Notes: generated from the sequence alone by a model not told the origin. DNA of 64,000 nt from Rhizobium ecuadorense (GCF_001187535.1 NZ_LFIO01001733.1:124001-188000); one strand, 5' to 3'. Positions 45,275-55,116 are shown, counted from the first letter of the stretch. Numbers and translations are program-made.

Positions 45275-45978
45275 TCGGCCTTTGAAACCGCCACCGGCTT
45301 CGGCCGCGGCAGATGCTTCTGCTTCGGCTCGGACGGCGTGTGTCCGGGGGCGACGAGACCGCCCGAAATCAGGAACTTGGCGGCGTCTTCCGGGCTCATG
45401 TCGAGCAGGACGATCTTTTCGCGGGGGACGAAGACGAGGAAACCGGCCGTCGGCACCGGCGTCGGCGGCAGGAAGACGGCCACCATGTCCTGGCCCATGG
45501 CGTTGAACTTCGACGCGATCTCTCCCTTGGCATCGGTGGCGATGAAGACCAGCGCCCAGAGGCCGGGACCGGGATATTCGATGAGGCCGACCTTCTTGAA
45601 GGAGTTCGCCTGCTCCTTCAGAACGGTTTCGAAAATCTGCTTCACGCTTCTGTAGATCGTGCGCACCAGGGGCATGCGCTGGACGACTGATTCACCGAAA
45701 CGGACGATGCTCTGGCCGATCAGGTTCTTGCCGAGAAAGCCGACGACGGTGATCAGCACGACGGCGATCAGCAGGCCGAAACCGGGAATGGCGAAATTGA
45801 GATAGCTTTCCGGATTCCAGCGCGCCGGAATATAGGGCCTGACCCAGCTGTCCGACCAGTGGATGAAGGTCCAGGTCAGCCAGATGGTAATGGCGATCGG
45901 CGCGCAGATGATCAGGCCTGCGAGAAAATTATTCCTCAGCCGGGTCGCGACCGGCATTCTGGGGGTGTTGTCGGTCAT
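45271..45978 (-). CDS. DUF502 membrane protein
   Basis: The 235-aa protein has two hydrophobic helices (about 17-37 and 65-88) and a soluble C-terminal part with MPLVRTIYRSVKQIFET and GFLVFVPREKI, typical of DUF502. Function unknown in bacteria; plant relatives are the CONTINUOUS VASCULAR RING proteins. The tail is rich in Pro and Lys. It follows glmS on the same strand after 134 bp that include a hairpin (46011-46028). Confidence 0.85.
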   Translation of the reverse strand: MTDNTPRMPVATRLRNNFLAGLIICAPIAITIWLTWTFIHWSDSWVRPYIPARWNPESYLNFAIPGFGLLIAVVLITVVGFLGKNLIGQSIVRFGESVVQRMPLVRTIYRSVKQIFETVLKEQANSFKKVGLIEYPGPGLWALVFIATDAKGEIASKFNAMGQDMVAVFLPPTPVPTAGFLVFVPREKIVLLDMSPEDAAKFLISGGLVAPGHTPSEPKQKHLPRPKPVAVSKAD

Positions 45979-46010
45979 CTCTCCTGATGAGCTCCATCTC
46001 GGTCCTGGAC

Positions 46011-46028
46011 AGGCCGGAACGCCGGCCT
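46011..46028 (-). terminator. Hairpin between glmS and the DUF502 gene
   Basis: AGGCCGG (46011-46017) and CCGGCCT (46022-46028) pair over AACG. On the minus strand the stem follows glmS but has no T-run. Confidence 0.4.
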
Positions 46029-46112
46029 TTCCCCCTTGTCCGCCTGGTAAAACTGCCAGAATTCGGGGCGTCGCACAATATGTTTCGGCGCGAAGATCGG
46101 GTCGTCGCGGGC

Positions 46113-47939
46113 TTATTCCACGGTCACGGATTTCGCCAGATTGCGCGGCTGATCGACGTCGGTGCCCATGAAGACGGCGGTGTGATAAGCGAGCAGCTGG
46201 ATCGGCAGCGAGAAGATCATCGGCGCGATGATTTCGTCGACCACAGGCAGAGTGATCGTCGCCATGGTCGGCAGTTTCGAGGCCGCCGCCCCCGCCTCGT
46301 CGGTGATGAAGATGATGCGGCCGCCGCGGGCTGCGACCTCCTGCATATTGGAGACGGTCTTTTCGAAGAAACGATCGTAAGGAGCGATGACAATCACCGG
46401 CATGTTCTCGTCAATCAGCGCGATCGGCCCGTGCTTCAATTCGCCGGCGGCATAACCTTCGGCGTGAATATAGGAAATTTCCTTGAGCTTCAGCGCGCCT
46501 TCCATGGCGAGCGGGAAGCTGGTGCCGCGGCCGAGATAGAGCACGTCCTTGCATTTCGACAGTTCGCGCGACAGGCTTTCCATCTGCGGCTGGATGAGGT
46601 TCAGCACCCGGCTCATGATGCGCGGCATTTCGGCGAGGTGACGCACCAGCGCCCTTTCCTCCTCGGCGCTGACCGTGCCGCGCGCCTTGCCGGCGCCGAT
46701 CGCCAGCGATGCCAGCACGGCCAGCTGGCAGGTGAAGGCCTTGGTCGAGGCGACGCCGATTTCCGGGCCGGCCATGATCGGGAAGACCGCGTCGGATTCG
46801 CGGGCGATCGTCGATTCGCGGACATTGACGACCGCGCCGATCTTCAGGCCGTTCTCCCGGCAATAGCGCAGCGATGCCAGCGTATCGGCGGTCTCGCCTG
46901 ATTGTGAGATGAACAGTGCCGCCTGCGACGGCGACAGCGGCATTTCGCGGTAACGGAATTCGGAGGCGACGTCGATCTCCACAGGCAGGCGGGCATAACG
47001 CTCGAACCAGTATTTGCCGACAAGGCCGGCGAGATAGGCGGTTCCGCAGGCCGAGATCGCCAGACCGGTCGCCGCCTTGAAATCGATCGCGGCGGCATTG
47101 GCGCCGATCGTGTTCTCGGCGAAATCGACGTAATGGCTGAGCGCGTGGGAGATGACCTCCGGCTGCTCGTAGATTTCCTTTTCCATGAAATGGCGGTGAT
47201 TGCCCTTATCGACGACATAGGCAGTCGCCTGCGAGATCTGGCGGGCGCGCTTGACCGGCTTACCGGCGAAATCGATGACGGCGACGCTGTCGCGGGTGAT
47301 GATGGCGCAATCGCCGTCGGAGAGATAGGTGATCTCGTTGGTGAAGGGCGAGAGCGCAATCGCATCCGAACCGAGGAACATCTCGCCGCGGCCGTAGCCG
47401 ACGGCAAGCGGCGGCCCGGAACGGGCGGCCATGATCGTGCCGGGATCGGCCTTCAGCATGACGGCGAGCGCATAGGCGCCGGTCAAGCGGTTCAGCATCT
47501 GCAGCATGGCGGCGCGCGGCTCCAGGCCCTCGCGCAGGTATTTCGCCATCAGCTGGGCGACGACTTCGGTATCGGTCTGGGTTTCGAAGACCGCGCCCCT
47601 CGCGGTCAATTCGTCGCGCAGCTCGGAGAAGTTCTCGATGATGCCGTTATGGACGACGGCAACACCTTCGACAAAATGCGGATGGGCATTGGTTTCGTTG
47701 GGAACACCGTGGGTCGCCCAGCGCGTATGGGCAATGCCGACCAGGCCTGGCAGCGGCTCGGAGTCGAGGCGCTTTTCCAGATTGAACAGCTTTCCCTCAG
47801 CGCGGCGGCGATCCATCACCCCCTCATGAATGGTGGCGACGCCGGCGGAATCATAGCCGCGATATTCGAGACGCTTCAGCGCATCGACCAGGCGCCCGGC
47901 TACAGGCTGCGTTCCGACGATCCCCACAATACCGCACAT
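46113..47939 (-). CDS. glmS: Glutamine-fructose-6-phosphate aminotransferase
   Basis: The 608-aa enzyme makes glucosamine-6-phosphate from fructose-6-phosphate and glutamine. It starts MCGIVG, so Cys2 is the N-terminal nucleophile of the glutaminase domain after Met removal. Two SIS domains follow (ISQSGETADT and a second with STKAF), and it ends PRNLAKSVTVE. It is downstream of glmU on the same strand, 108 bp away; together they supply UDP-GlcNAc for peptidoglycan, LPS and Nod factors. Confidence 0.96.
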   Translation of the reverse strand: MCGIVGIVGTQPVAGRLVDALKRLEYRGYDSAGVATIHEGVMDRRRAEGKLFNLEKRLDSEPLPGLVGIAHTRWATHGVPNETNAHPHFVEGVAVVHNGIIENFSELRDELTARGAVFETQTDTEVVAQLMAKYLREGLEPRAAMLQMLNRLTGAYALAVMLKADPGTIMAARSGPPLAVGYGRGEMFLGSDAIALSPFTNEITYLSDGDCAIITRDSVAVIDFAGKPVKRARQISQATAYVVDKGNHRHFMEKEIYEQPEVISHALSHYVDFAENTIGANAAAIDFKAATGLAISACGTAYLAGLVGKYWFERYARLPVEIDVASEFRYREMPLSPSQAALFISQSGETADTLASLRYCRENGLKIGAVVNVRESTIARESDAVFPIMAGPEIGVASTKAFTCQLAVLASLAIGAGKARGTVSAEEERALVRHLAEMPRIMSRVLNLIQPQMESLSRELSKCKDVLYLGRGTSFPLAMEGALKLKEISYIHAEGYAAGELKHGPIALIDENMPVIVIAPYDRFFEKTVSNMQEVAARGGRIIFITDEAGAAASKLPTMATITLPVVDEIIAPMIFSLPIQLLAYHTAVFMGTDVDQPRNLAKSVTVE

Positions 47940-48047
47940 ATAACATCCCCATAAGGCTTCGATAACGAGGCCAGTCCTACTGATTTCCGCTTATTTCTCA
48001 ATGGCCTCGGCGGTCACTTTCAATTTCCGCCGGTTACGCAAAACCGT

Positions 48048-49409
48048 TCAAGCCTTGGCCTTCTTCGCCGCCTTGATCGCGAGTGCGCGCTCGCGCAGCA
48101 GTGTGGCGCGGCCTGGCTTGATCTCCTGCCGAGCCCGGCCGAGCGCCAGCGCATCGGCCGGCACGTCGACGGTGATGACGCTGCCGGAGCCGATATAGGC
48201 ACCGTCGCCGATCGTCACCGGGGCGACCAGCGAGGAGTTGGAGCCGATGAAGGCGTTTTCGCCGATCACCGTCTCGGCCTTGTTGACGCCGTCATAGTTG
48301 CAGGTGATCGTGCCGGCGCCGATATTGCTGCCGGCGCCGACGACGGCATCGCCGATATAGGTGAGATGGTTGACCTTGGCGCCCTCGCCGATCCGGCCGT
48401 TCTTCACCTCACAGAAATTGCCGACCTTCGACCCATTGCCGAGATCGGCACCCGGCCGCAGCCGCGCGAAGGGGCCGACGGTCGCACCCTGGCTGACATG
48501 GGCGCCTTCGATATGCGAGAAGGCATGGATGACGGCGCCGCTGTCGATCACCGCGCCGGGGCCGAAGACGACGTTCGGCTCGATCAGCGCATCCTGGCCG
48601 ATGACGGTGTCGTAGGAGAGAAAGACCGTTTCCGGCGCAATCATGGTAACGCCCGAAAGCATCATCTGGTGGCGGCAGCGCTCCTGCCAGAAGCGCTCGA
48701 TGACGGCGAGTTCGGCCCGGGTGTTGCAGCCGGTCATCTCGATTTCAGGGGCATCGACAGCGGTGACGCGGCCACCGAGTGAGCGGGCGATCTCGACGAG
48801 ATCGGTCAGATAGAATTCGCCCTTGGCGTTGGCGTTGCCGATGCGCGAGAGCAGATCGAGCGCCTTGCGGCCGTTGATCGCCATCAGCCCGCTGTTGCAC
48901 CAGGTCACGGTGCGCTCGGCATCGGTCGCGTCCTTTTCCTCGCGGATGGCGATGAGTTCGCCGTCCTTGACGAGTAGGCGACCGTAGCCGGTGGGGCGAT
49001 CGGTGTGGAAGCCGATGACGACGATATCGCTGCCGTCGGCAAGGCCCTGGCGGGCCGCCTTCAGCGGCCCGTCGGTCTGCAACGGCACGTCGCCATAGGT
49101 GACGAGGATATCGTCATAACCTTTGCCGATCGCTTCGCGGGCAGCCAGTACCGCATGGCCGGTGCCGAGCCGCTCTTTCTGCAGGCAGGCTTCGATGCCG
49201 ACGCCGGTAATCGTTGCAGCCTTTGCCACCTCCTCGGCATCGCGGCCGACGACGAGCGCGACCGAGGAAATGCCGGCGGAGGCGACTGCCTCGACCACAT
49301 GGGCGATCATCGGCCGTCCGGCGACCGGATGCAGCACCTTCGATTTCGAGGATTTCATCCGCGTGCTGTCACCGGCGGCAAGGATGACGGCAAGACAAGT
49401 ACGTTCCAT
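48048..49409 (-). CDS. glmU: Bifunctional GlcN-1-P acetyltransferase / GlcNAc-1-P uridyltransferase
   Basis: The 453-aa enzyme makes UDP-GlcNAc. The N-terminal pyrophosphorylase domain has LAAGDSTRMKS and KVLHPVAGRPM. The C-terminal half is a left-handed beta helix of hexapeptide repeats (IGAGTITCNYDGVNK, FIGSNSSLVAP), with the acetyltransferase His in VNHLTYIGD. The usual terminal Lys-rich helix (ALAIKAAKKAKA) is present. It is probably cotranscribed with glmS. Confidence 0.96.
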   Translation of the reverse strand: MERTCLAVILAAGDSTRMKSSKSKVLHPVAGRPMIAHVVEAVASAGISSVALVVGRDAEEVAKAATITGVGIEACLQKERLGTGHAVLAAREAIGKGYDDILVTYGDVPLQTDGPLKAARQGLADGSDIVVIGFHTDRPTGYGRLLVKDGELIAIREEKDATDAERTVTWCNSGLMAINGRKALDLLSRIGNANAKGEFYLTDLVEIARSLGGRVTAVDAPEIEMTGCNTRAELAVIERFWQERCRHQMMLSGVTMIAPETVFLSYDTVIGQDALIEPNVVFGPGAVIDSGAVIHAFSHIEGAHVSQGATVGPFARLRPGADLGNGSKVGNFCEVKNGRIGEGAKVNHLTYIGDAVVGAGSNIGAGTITCNYDGVNKAETVIGENAFIGSNSSLVAPVTIGDGAYIGSGSVITVDVPADALALGRARQEIKPGRATLLRERALAIKAAKKAKA

Positions 49410-49457
49410 GATCTGCTCCGCGAATCCGCGCCATGAGGCGGCTTTGTTGCCTCATAC

Positions 49458-49556
49458 TGCATAATTCCTGAAATCGGAATCGATTTTCGGAAAGCATGTC
49501 GGGTGGATTGAAAGTCTTGCAGCGTGCTTTGCGCGCCCGAAAAGACGCGCGGTGCC
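49458..49556. repeat. Two adjacent rhizobial palindromic repeats upstream of glmU
   Basis: 49458-49498 (CTGCATAATTCC, AAATCGGAATCGATTT, CGGAA) and 49520-49556 (CAGCGTGCTTTGCGCGC, then GACGCGCGGTGCC) resemble two dispersed palindromes I know from Rhizobium intergenic DNA. A relative of the first occurs at 53995-54045. They occupy most of the glmU upstream region. Family assignment is from memory. Confidence 0.5.
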
Positions 49557-49583
49557 CTCAGATCAGCAAAGCCTTTGCGGGTG

Positions 49584-50360
49584 TTAAATTTCGGTCGAAA
49601 TCGACACGATGACGGTCTCCGAACCGACGGCGGCGAAGGCCTCGTGCACATGGTGGCGGCCGTCCAGGATGACGAGCTCCATGGCGCGGCGCGCAGCAAG
49701 GCTGTCACCGGAAACGATCGCATCGACGATGCGCATATGAGTGTCGGCAATATTGGCGAAGCCGTTTTCGGTGGGCGGCGTGCTCATGCGGAACATGCCG
49801 ACGAGGGCCGCCTCGATGAGGCTGCCGAGCGTGCGCATGAAGGGATTGTGCGAGGCTTCGGCGATCGCCAGGTGGAAGCGAAGGTCGGCAAGTGCCAGGC
49901 TGTCGGCGGTATGGCCGCTCGCCGCCATATCGAGCGCCAGTGCACGCAGCGTCTCGATATCCTCGGCATTCGCCCGTTCGGCGACGAGACCGGCGGCGAA
50001 GGGTTCGACGGCAAGACGGATATCGTAGAGCTGCAGCAGGAACTCTTCCGTCACGCCATTGTCGAAGTGCCAGGCGATGATCTCGCTGTCGAACATGTTC
50101 CACAGGTTCTTCCCGGTCACACGCGTGCCGACCCGCGCCTTGGCGACGACCATGCCCTTGGCGGCCAGCGTCTTCATCGTCTCGCGCAAGACGGTGCGGG
50201 ACACCTTGAAGCGCTGCGCCAGTTCGGTATCACCAGGCAGGATCGAGCCGACGGGATAGGTGCCGGCGACGATCGCCTTGCCGAGTTCGTCGACCACCTG
50301 CGCGTGGCTCGTCCGGGTTCTGCGCCCCGTCTTACGTGTCTCTTCCAATGTGTTGCGCAA
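49584..50360 (-). CDS. GntR/FadR-family regulator of the adjacent sugar transporter
   Basis: The 258-aa protein has an N-terminal winged helix (AIVAGTYPVGSILPGDTELAQRFKVSRTVLRETMKTL region). A C-terminal FCD ligand domain follows, with metal-binding Asp/His residues (DLRFHLAIAEASHNP and DTHMRIVDAI). Start at TTG 50360 with GAGAGGG upstream. It is the last gene after the ytfQRT-yjfF set, only 16 bp from yjfF, so it probably represses that operon in response to the imported sugar or a metabolite. Confidence 0.85.
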   Translation of the reverse strand: MRNTLEETRKTGRRTRTSHAQVVDELGKAIVAGTYPVGSILPGDTELAQRFKVSRTVLRETMKTLAAKGMVVAKARVGTRVTGKNLWNMFDSEIIAWHFDNGVTEEFLLQLYDIRLAVEPFAAGLVAERANAEDIETLRALALDMAASGHTADSLALADLRFHLAIAEASHNPFMRTLGSLIEAALVGMFRMSTPPTENGFANIADTHMRIVDAIVSGDSLAARRAMELVILDGRHHVHEAFAAVGSETVIVSISTEI

Positions 50361-50376
50361 GCGATCCCTCTCCCCT

Positions 50377-51345
50377 TCAGGCGTACCTCTTGTTCAGACT
50401 GGAAACGAACAGGATGGCTTTCTGCATCAGGATGAATGCAAACAGCAGAAGGCCAATCAGGATCTTGGTCCACCAGCTCGACAGCGTGCCGTCGAAGGTG
50501 ATGTAAGTCTGAATGAGCCCCTGGATCAGGATACCGATCAAGGTTCCCGCCACGAATCCCGCTCCTCCGGTCAGCAGCGTCCCCCCGATGACGACCGCCG
50601 CGATGGCATCGAGTTCGACGCCGACTGCTGCAAGAGAATATCCGGCAGAGGTGTACAGCGAAAAAACGATCCCGGATAGGCCTGCCAGAAAGCCCGACAG
50701 CGCATAAATCTGGATCGTCGTGCGTCCCACAGGCACGCCCATCAGCCGCGCCGTCTGCGGGCCGCCGCCGAGCGCATAGACATTGGTGCCGAAGCGGGTG
50801 CGCTGGGCGATGAAAATGCCGACGGCAAAGACCAGAAGCATGATGCCGCCGATCAGCGTCAGCCGGCCGCCTCCGGGCAGCCGCCAATAGAGGCTCGTCA
50901 GCGTCGAATAATATTCGTGGTCGATCGGGATGCTGTCGATCGAAAGCACGAAGGCCATGCCGCGCGCCAGGAACATGCCGGCGAGCGTGACGATGAAGGC
51001 CGGCATTTCCAGATAGTGGATGATTGCGCCCATGACCGCGCCGAAGGCGGTGGTGATGACCAGAACCAGCGCGAAGGCCAGCAGCGGATGCATCGAGGTC
51101 TTCTGCAGGATCACCGCGAGGAAAACGCCGGTGAAGGCGATGATCGAACCGATCGACAGATCGATGCCGCCCGAGATGATGACGAAGGTCATGCCGACGG
51201 CGGCGATGCCGAGGAAGGCGTTGTCGGTCAGAAGATTGCCGATGACGCGGGTCGACAGCATGTTCGGATATTGCAGCGTGCAGCCGGCATAGGCGAGCAC
51301 GAAGATGACGATGGTCGCCAGCAGCGGCAGGTATTTGGAGTTCAT
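50377..51345 (-). CDS. yjfF: Sugar ABC permease, YjfF type
   Basis: The 322-aa protein is a BPD_transp_2-type permease with about ten membrane segments and the signature GMTFVIISGGIDLSIGSI. GGTLLTGGAGFVAGTLIG forms the conserved loop near the C-terminus. In E. coli YtfT and YjfF form the heterodimeric channel of the galactofuranose importer. It overlaps the upstream ytfT stop as ATGA. Sequence-level naming rests on the paired permeases and the YtfQ-like binding protein. Confidence 0.85.
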   Translation of the reverse strand: MNSKYLPLLATIVIFVLAYAGCTLQYPNMLSTRVIGNLLTDNAFLGIAAVGMTFVIISGGIDLSIGSIIAFTGVFLAVILQKTSMHPLLAFALVLVITTAFGAVMGAIIHYLEMPAFIVTLAGMFLARGMAFVLSIDSIPIDHEYYSTLTSLYWRLPGGGRLTLIGGIMLLVFAVGIFIAQRTRFGTNVYALGGGPQTARLMGVPVGRTTIQIYALSGFLAGLSGIVFSLYTSAGYSLAAVGVELDAIAAVVIGGTLLTGGAGFVAGTLIGILIQGLIQTYITFDGTLSSWWTKILIGLLLFAFILMQKAILFVSSLNKRYA

Positions 51346-52355
51346 TTCGGCGGCTCCCTTCCGCCCTGCCGGCGGCTGGCGAAGATGGCGAGCGACTGCA
51401 CCGCCGGCGACTGGATGACGAGGATGACGATAATGATGACCGCCTTGATGATCAGGTTGAATTCGGGCGGGAAGCCGGAGGACAGGATGCCGGTATTGAC
51501 AGCCTGGATGATCATCGCTCCGATCAGCGATCCGAGGATGCTGAAGCGGCCGCCGAGCAGCGAATTGCCGCCGACGACGACCGCGAGGATGGCGTCGAGT
51601 TCCAGCCAGAGGCCGGCATTGTTGGCATCGGCGCCCTTGATGTCGGCGGCGACGATGATGCCCGCGATCGAGGCGCAGAGACCGCTCAGCATATAGACGG
51701 CCATCAGCAGCACCGGCGTCTGAATGCCCGAGAGCGTGCTGGCGCGGCGGTTGATGCCGACGGCCTCGATCAGCATGCCGAGCGCCGTGCGGCGGACAAG
51801 CAGGATGACGAGCAGACCGACGAGCAGCCAGATGACCACGGGCATCGGCAGAAGAGCCATGGAACCGCTGCCGAAGAAGGTCAGCCCGTCATCGTTGAAG
51901 GTGAGGATGGCGCCTTCGGTGATGAGCTGGGCGATGCCGCGGCCGGCGACCATCAGCACCAGCGTGGCGATGATCGGCTGGATATTGAGGACCGCCACCA
52001 GGAAACCGTTCCAGACGCCGCAGGCAATGCCGATCGCCAGTGTCAGGACAATGGTGTAACCAACTGAATTTCCGGAGACAATCGACGAAGCGGCGACGGC
52101 GCCGCAAATGGCGATAACGGCGCCGACGGACAGGTCGATGCCCTTGGTGGCAATCACCAGCGTCATGCCGATCGCCAGCAGCGCCACCGGCGCGCCGCGA
52201 TTCAGCACATCGATCAGGCTGCCATAGAGCCGGTCATTCTGAACAACGACATTAAAAAACTGCGGCGACGTTATGAAATTCAACAAAAGAATGACAACGA
52301 GCGCGATCAATTGCGGCGCCAGGCGATAAGCCAGCGCATTCAGCGAGGACCTCAT
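51342..52355 (-). CDS. ytfT: Sugar ABC permease, YtfT type
   Basis: The 337-aa permease has the same fold as its partner: GMTLVIATKGIDLSVGAV near residue 63 and GGNSLLGGRFSILGSLIG near residue 262. The start overlaps the ytfR stop and the stop overlaps the yjfF start, giving tight coupling and probably equal amounts of both channel halves. Confidence 0.85.
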   Translation of the reverse strand: MRSSLNALAYRLAPQLIALVVILLLNFITSPQFFNVVVQNDRLYGSLIDVLNRGAPVALLAIGMTLVIATKGIDLSVGAVIAICGAVAASSIVSGNSVGYTIVLTLAIGIACGVWNGFLVAVLNIQPIIATLVLMVAGRGIAQLITEGAILTFNDDGLTFFGSGSMALLPMPVVIWLLVGLLVILLVRRTALGMLIEAVGINRRASTLSGIQTPVLLMAVYMLSGLCASIAGIIVAADIKGADANNAGLWLELDAILAVVVGGNSLLGGRFSILGSLIGAMIIQAVNTGILSSGFPPEFNLIIKAVIIIVILVIQSPAVQSLAIFASRRQGGREPPK

Positions 52356-53875
52356 GCATCCTCCATCTTGTGTTCGGCGGCCGCGATGGCATCGACGATG
52401 CCGGCGGCGGTGATACGTTCGCCGGTGAGTTCTGCGATATGCTGCCTGTCGCGAAGGACGATGACACGTGAACTATAGGCGACAAGCTCTTCAAGTTCCG
52501 AGGAAATCACGATCAGCGACATGCCCTCGGCGCAGAGCTGTTCGATGAGCTTGATGATCTCGGCATGGGCGCCGACATCGATGCCGCGAGTCGGCTCGTC
52601 GAGGATCAGAAACTTCGGATTGGTCGCCAGCCAGCGGGCGAGGATCGCCTTCTGCTGGTTGCCGCCGGAGAGCAGCCGGATCGGCTTTTCGCGATCGGTG
52701 GTGCGGATGTCGAGCGCCTTGATGTAGCGGTCGGCAAGCGCATTCTGCTCGGCGCGCGACAGCGGCCGGGTCCAGCCGCGGCGGGCCTGCAGCGCCAAGG
52801 CAATGTTCTCCCGGATCGACAGGTCGCCGACGATGCCGTCGGTCTTGCGGTCCTCGGGGCAGAAGCCGAAGCCCTTTTCGATTGCGGCGCGCGGGCTCGA
52901 AAGCGTGACCGGCTGGCCGTCGATCGTGGCGCTGCCACTGTCGGCATGTTCGACGCCGAAGAGAAGTTCGGCAGTTTCAGTGCGGCCGGAGCCGAGCAGC
53001 CCGGCAACGCCGACTACCTCGCCGGCGCGCACGTCGAGATCAAAGGGCTTGACCTTGCCGCGTTTGCCGTAACCCGAAAAGCGATAGCGGACCTCGCCGG
53101 CGGCAAGGCTGTGTTCCCGCACCGTCTCCTCGACATGCGCCAACTCGCGACCGAGCATCATGGCGATCAGGCCCTGGCGCGGCAGATCGGCGACGTCGCG
53201 GGTGCCGACGAGCTTGCCGTTGCGCAGCACGGTAATCCGGTCGCTGATCGAATAGACTTGCTCTAGGAAATGAGTAATGAAAACAATGCCGAGGCCGCGC
53301 TTCTTCAGATCCTCAATGATGCGGAAGAGCAGTGCCACTTCCTGGTTGTCGAGGCTTGCCGTCGGCTCGTCCAATATCAGCACTTTGCCGGAAAGATCGA
53401 CGGCGCGGGCGATGGCGACCACCTGCTGGACGGCGACGGAGAAGCGGCCAAGTTCGGCGGTGACGTCGATATCGATGCCGTAGCCGGCGAGAAGTTCGCG
53501 CGCCTTGCGGTTCATCGCGCGCACGTCGGTCATGCCGAAACGCCTTGGCTGGCGTCCGAGAAAGAGATTTTCGGCGACGCTCAGATTGGCCAGCAGGTTG
53601 ACCTCCTGGTAGACCGTGCCGATGCCGAGCTTCTGGGCGGCGAGCGTATTGGCCGGATTGATTTCCTGGCCGTCGAGCGTCAGGCTGCCCTCGTCACGAT
53701 GATAGGCGCCGGTGAGGCATTTGATCAGTGTCGATTTGCCGGCACCGTTTTCGCCCAGCAGCGCGTGTACCTCGCCCTTGCGCAGCGAGAAATCGACCTT
53801 GTCCAACGCCACTGCGCCGGGAAAGAATTTCGATATTCCGGAAGCTGCGAGAACGTTCTCGAAATCGTGAATCAT
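52352..53875 (-). CDS. ytfR: Sugar ABC ATPase with two nucleotide domains (YtfR type)
   Basis: The 507-aa protein (from ATG 53875) has two ABC cassettes. The first has GENGAGKST and LILDEPTAS; the second has GLLGSGRTE (degenerate Walker A, usual for the second domain), LSGGNQQKAIL and LILDEPTRGIDV. It powers monosaccharide import. A TTG 30 bases upstream would add 10 residues. The 184-bp gap to ytfQ holds two hairpins that may lower its expression relative to the binding protein. Confidence 0.87.
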   Translation of the reverse strand: MIHDFENVLAASGISKFFPGAVALDKVDFSLRKGEVHALLGENGAGKSTLIKCLTGAYHRDEGSLTLDGQEINPANTLAAQKLGIGTVYQEVNLLANLSVAENLFLGRQPRRFGMTDVRAMNRKARELLAGYGIDIDVTAELGRFSVAVQQVVAIARAVDLSGKVLILDEPTASLDNQEVALLFRIIEDLKKRGLGIVFITHFLEQVYSISDRITVLRNGKLVGTRDVADLPRQGLIAMMLGRELAHVEETVREHSLAAGEVRYRFSGYGKRGKVKPFDLDVRAGEVVGVAGLLGSGRTETAELLFGVEHADSGSATIDGQPVTLSSPRAAIEKGFGFCPEDRKTDGIVGDLSIRENIALALQARRGWTRPLSRAEQNALADRYIKALDIRTTDREKPIRLLSGGNQQKAILARWLATNPKFLILDEPTRGIDVGAHAEIIKLIEQLCAEGMSLIVISSELEELVAYSSRVIVLRDRQHIAELTGERITAAGIVDAIAAAEHKMEDA

Positions 53876-53952
53876 AAGGGTGTGTTTTCCTGATATTGAC
53901 GGCAAAAGCCGCGCCGCGGCCGGACATGACGTCCCAAGGCGGCAAGGCAGTT

Positions 53953-54037
53953 CCGCACCGGTCCATGACGGGCCGGTGCGGTTCTACAGCGCTTAATGCT
54001 GCATCTTTCACCCTCAAATCGATCCCGATTTGAGGGT
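53953..54037 (-). repeat. Two stem-loops between ytfQ and ytfR
   Basis: CCGCACCGG/CCGGTGCGG (53953-53961/53973-53981) and ACCCTCAAATCG/CGATTTGAGGGT (54010-54021/54026-54037) are perfect inverted repeats of 9 and 12 bp. Neither has a T-run. The second resembles the dispersed palindrome upstream of glmU. Together they probably stabilise the ytfQ message and reduce read-through. Confidence 0.6.
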
Positions 54038-54059
54038 TATGCAGCGGTGTCAAATCAGA

Positions 54060-55022
54060 TCAGTAGCCCTGACCCTTCTTCTCTTCGTAGACCTTCATCG
54101 GCTCGTCGGCAGGGGTGTAGAGCTTGGACTCTGTCTGGATCCACTTTGCCGGAGCCTTCTTGTCCTTCAGGTAGGCATCGAGGGCATCGAAGGCCGGGCC
54201 TGCCATATTCGGCGTCAGCTCGACCGTGGCATTGCTTTCACCTTCGGACATCGCCTTGAAGATATCGGGAACGGCGTCGATGGAGACGACGAGGATATCC
54301 TTGCCGGGCTTCAGGCCGGCTTCCTTGATCGCCTGGATTGCGCCGACGGCCATGTCGTCATTATGGGCGTAGAGTGCGCAGATGTCCTTACCGCCATTTT
54401 CAGCCTTCAGGAAGCTTTCCATGACTTCCTTGCCCTTGGTGCGGGTGAAGTCACCGGTCTGGCTGCGAACGATCTTGAGGTTGTCGTGGCCGGCAAGAGC
54501 TTCTTCGAAGCCCTTCTTGCGGGCGATGGCCGGCGACGAACCGGTCGTGCCCTGCAGCTCGACGACGTTGCACTTCTTGTCGCCGACAGTCTTGACCAGG
54601 AAGTCGCCGGCGACCTTGCCTTCATGGACGAGGTCCGAGGTCACAGCCGTCAGGTAGAGATCATCAGGAGCCTTGATGGTGCGGTCGAGAAGGATGACCG
54701 GAATCTTGGCTTCCTTGGCTTCCTTGAGAACGTCGTCCCAGCCGGTTTCGACGACCGGAGCAATGAGAATGGCATCGACGCCCTGAGCAATGAAGGAGCG
54801 CAGTGCCTTGATCTGATTTTCCTGCTTCTGCTGCGCATCGGCAAACTTCAGATCGATGCCGCGCTTCTTGGCCTGTTCCTTAGTGACGGTCGTTTCAGCC
54901 GCGCGCCAGCCCGATTCCGAGCCGATCTGCGAGAAACCGACGGTCAATCCGCCGGCGGAAGCCGAACCGAACATGCAGGCAGCAAGAATCGTGGCACTCA
55001 AAAGTGCAGTCTTCAATTTCAT
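54060..55022 (-). CDS. ytfQ: Periplasmic sugar-binding protein, YtfQ type
   Basis: The 320-aa protein has a signal peptide (to GSASAGG) and a periplasmic-binding-protein type I fold: TVGFSQIGSESGWR, GVDAILIAPVVETGWDDVL, LLDRTI, LYAHNDDMAVGAIQAIKEAG and SIDAVPDI. The wording is that of YtfQ, which binds galactofuranose in E. coli. The actual rhizobial ligand may differ. It is the first gene of the ytfQ-ytfR-ytfT-yjfF-gntR operon. Confidence 0.88.
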   Translation of the reverse strand: MKLKTALLSATILAACMFGSASAGGLTVGFSQIGSESGWRAAETTVTKEQAKKRGIDLKFADAQQKQENQIKALRSFIAQGVDAILIAPVVETGWDDVLKEAKEAKIPVILLDRTIKAPDDLYLTAVTSDLVHEGKVAGDFLVKTVGDKKCNVVELQGTTGSSPAIARKKGFEEALAGHDNLKIVRSQTGDFTRTKGKEVMESFLKAENGGKDICALYAHNDDMAVGAIQAIKEAGLKPGKDILVVSIDAVPDIFKAMSEGESNATVELTPNMAGPAFDALDAYLKDKKAPAKWIQTESKLYTPADEPMKVYEEKKGQGY

Positions 55023-55116
55023 GATTTCCTCCCAAGCCGCGTCTCGCGGCGCAGGGTCAAAAAATCATATAGTATTACTTTTGTAAATCGGAATCTTTGC
55101 ATGCACTGCAGCAAAA

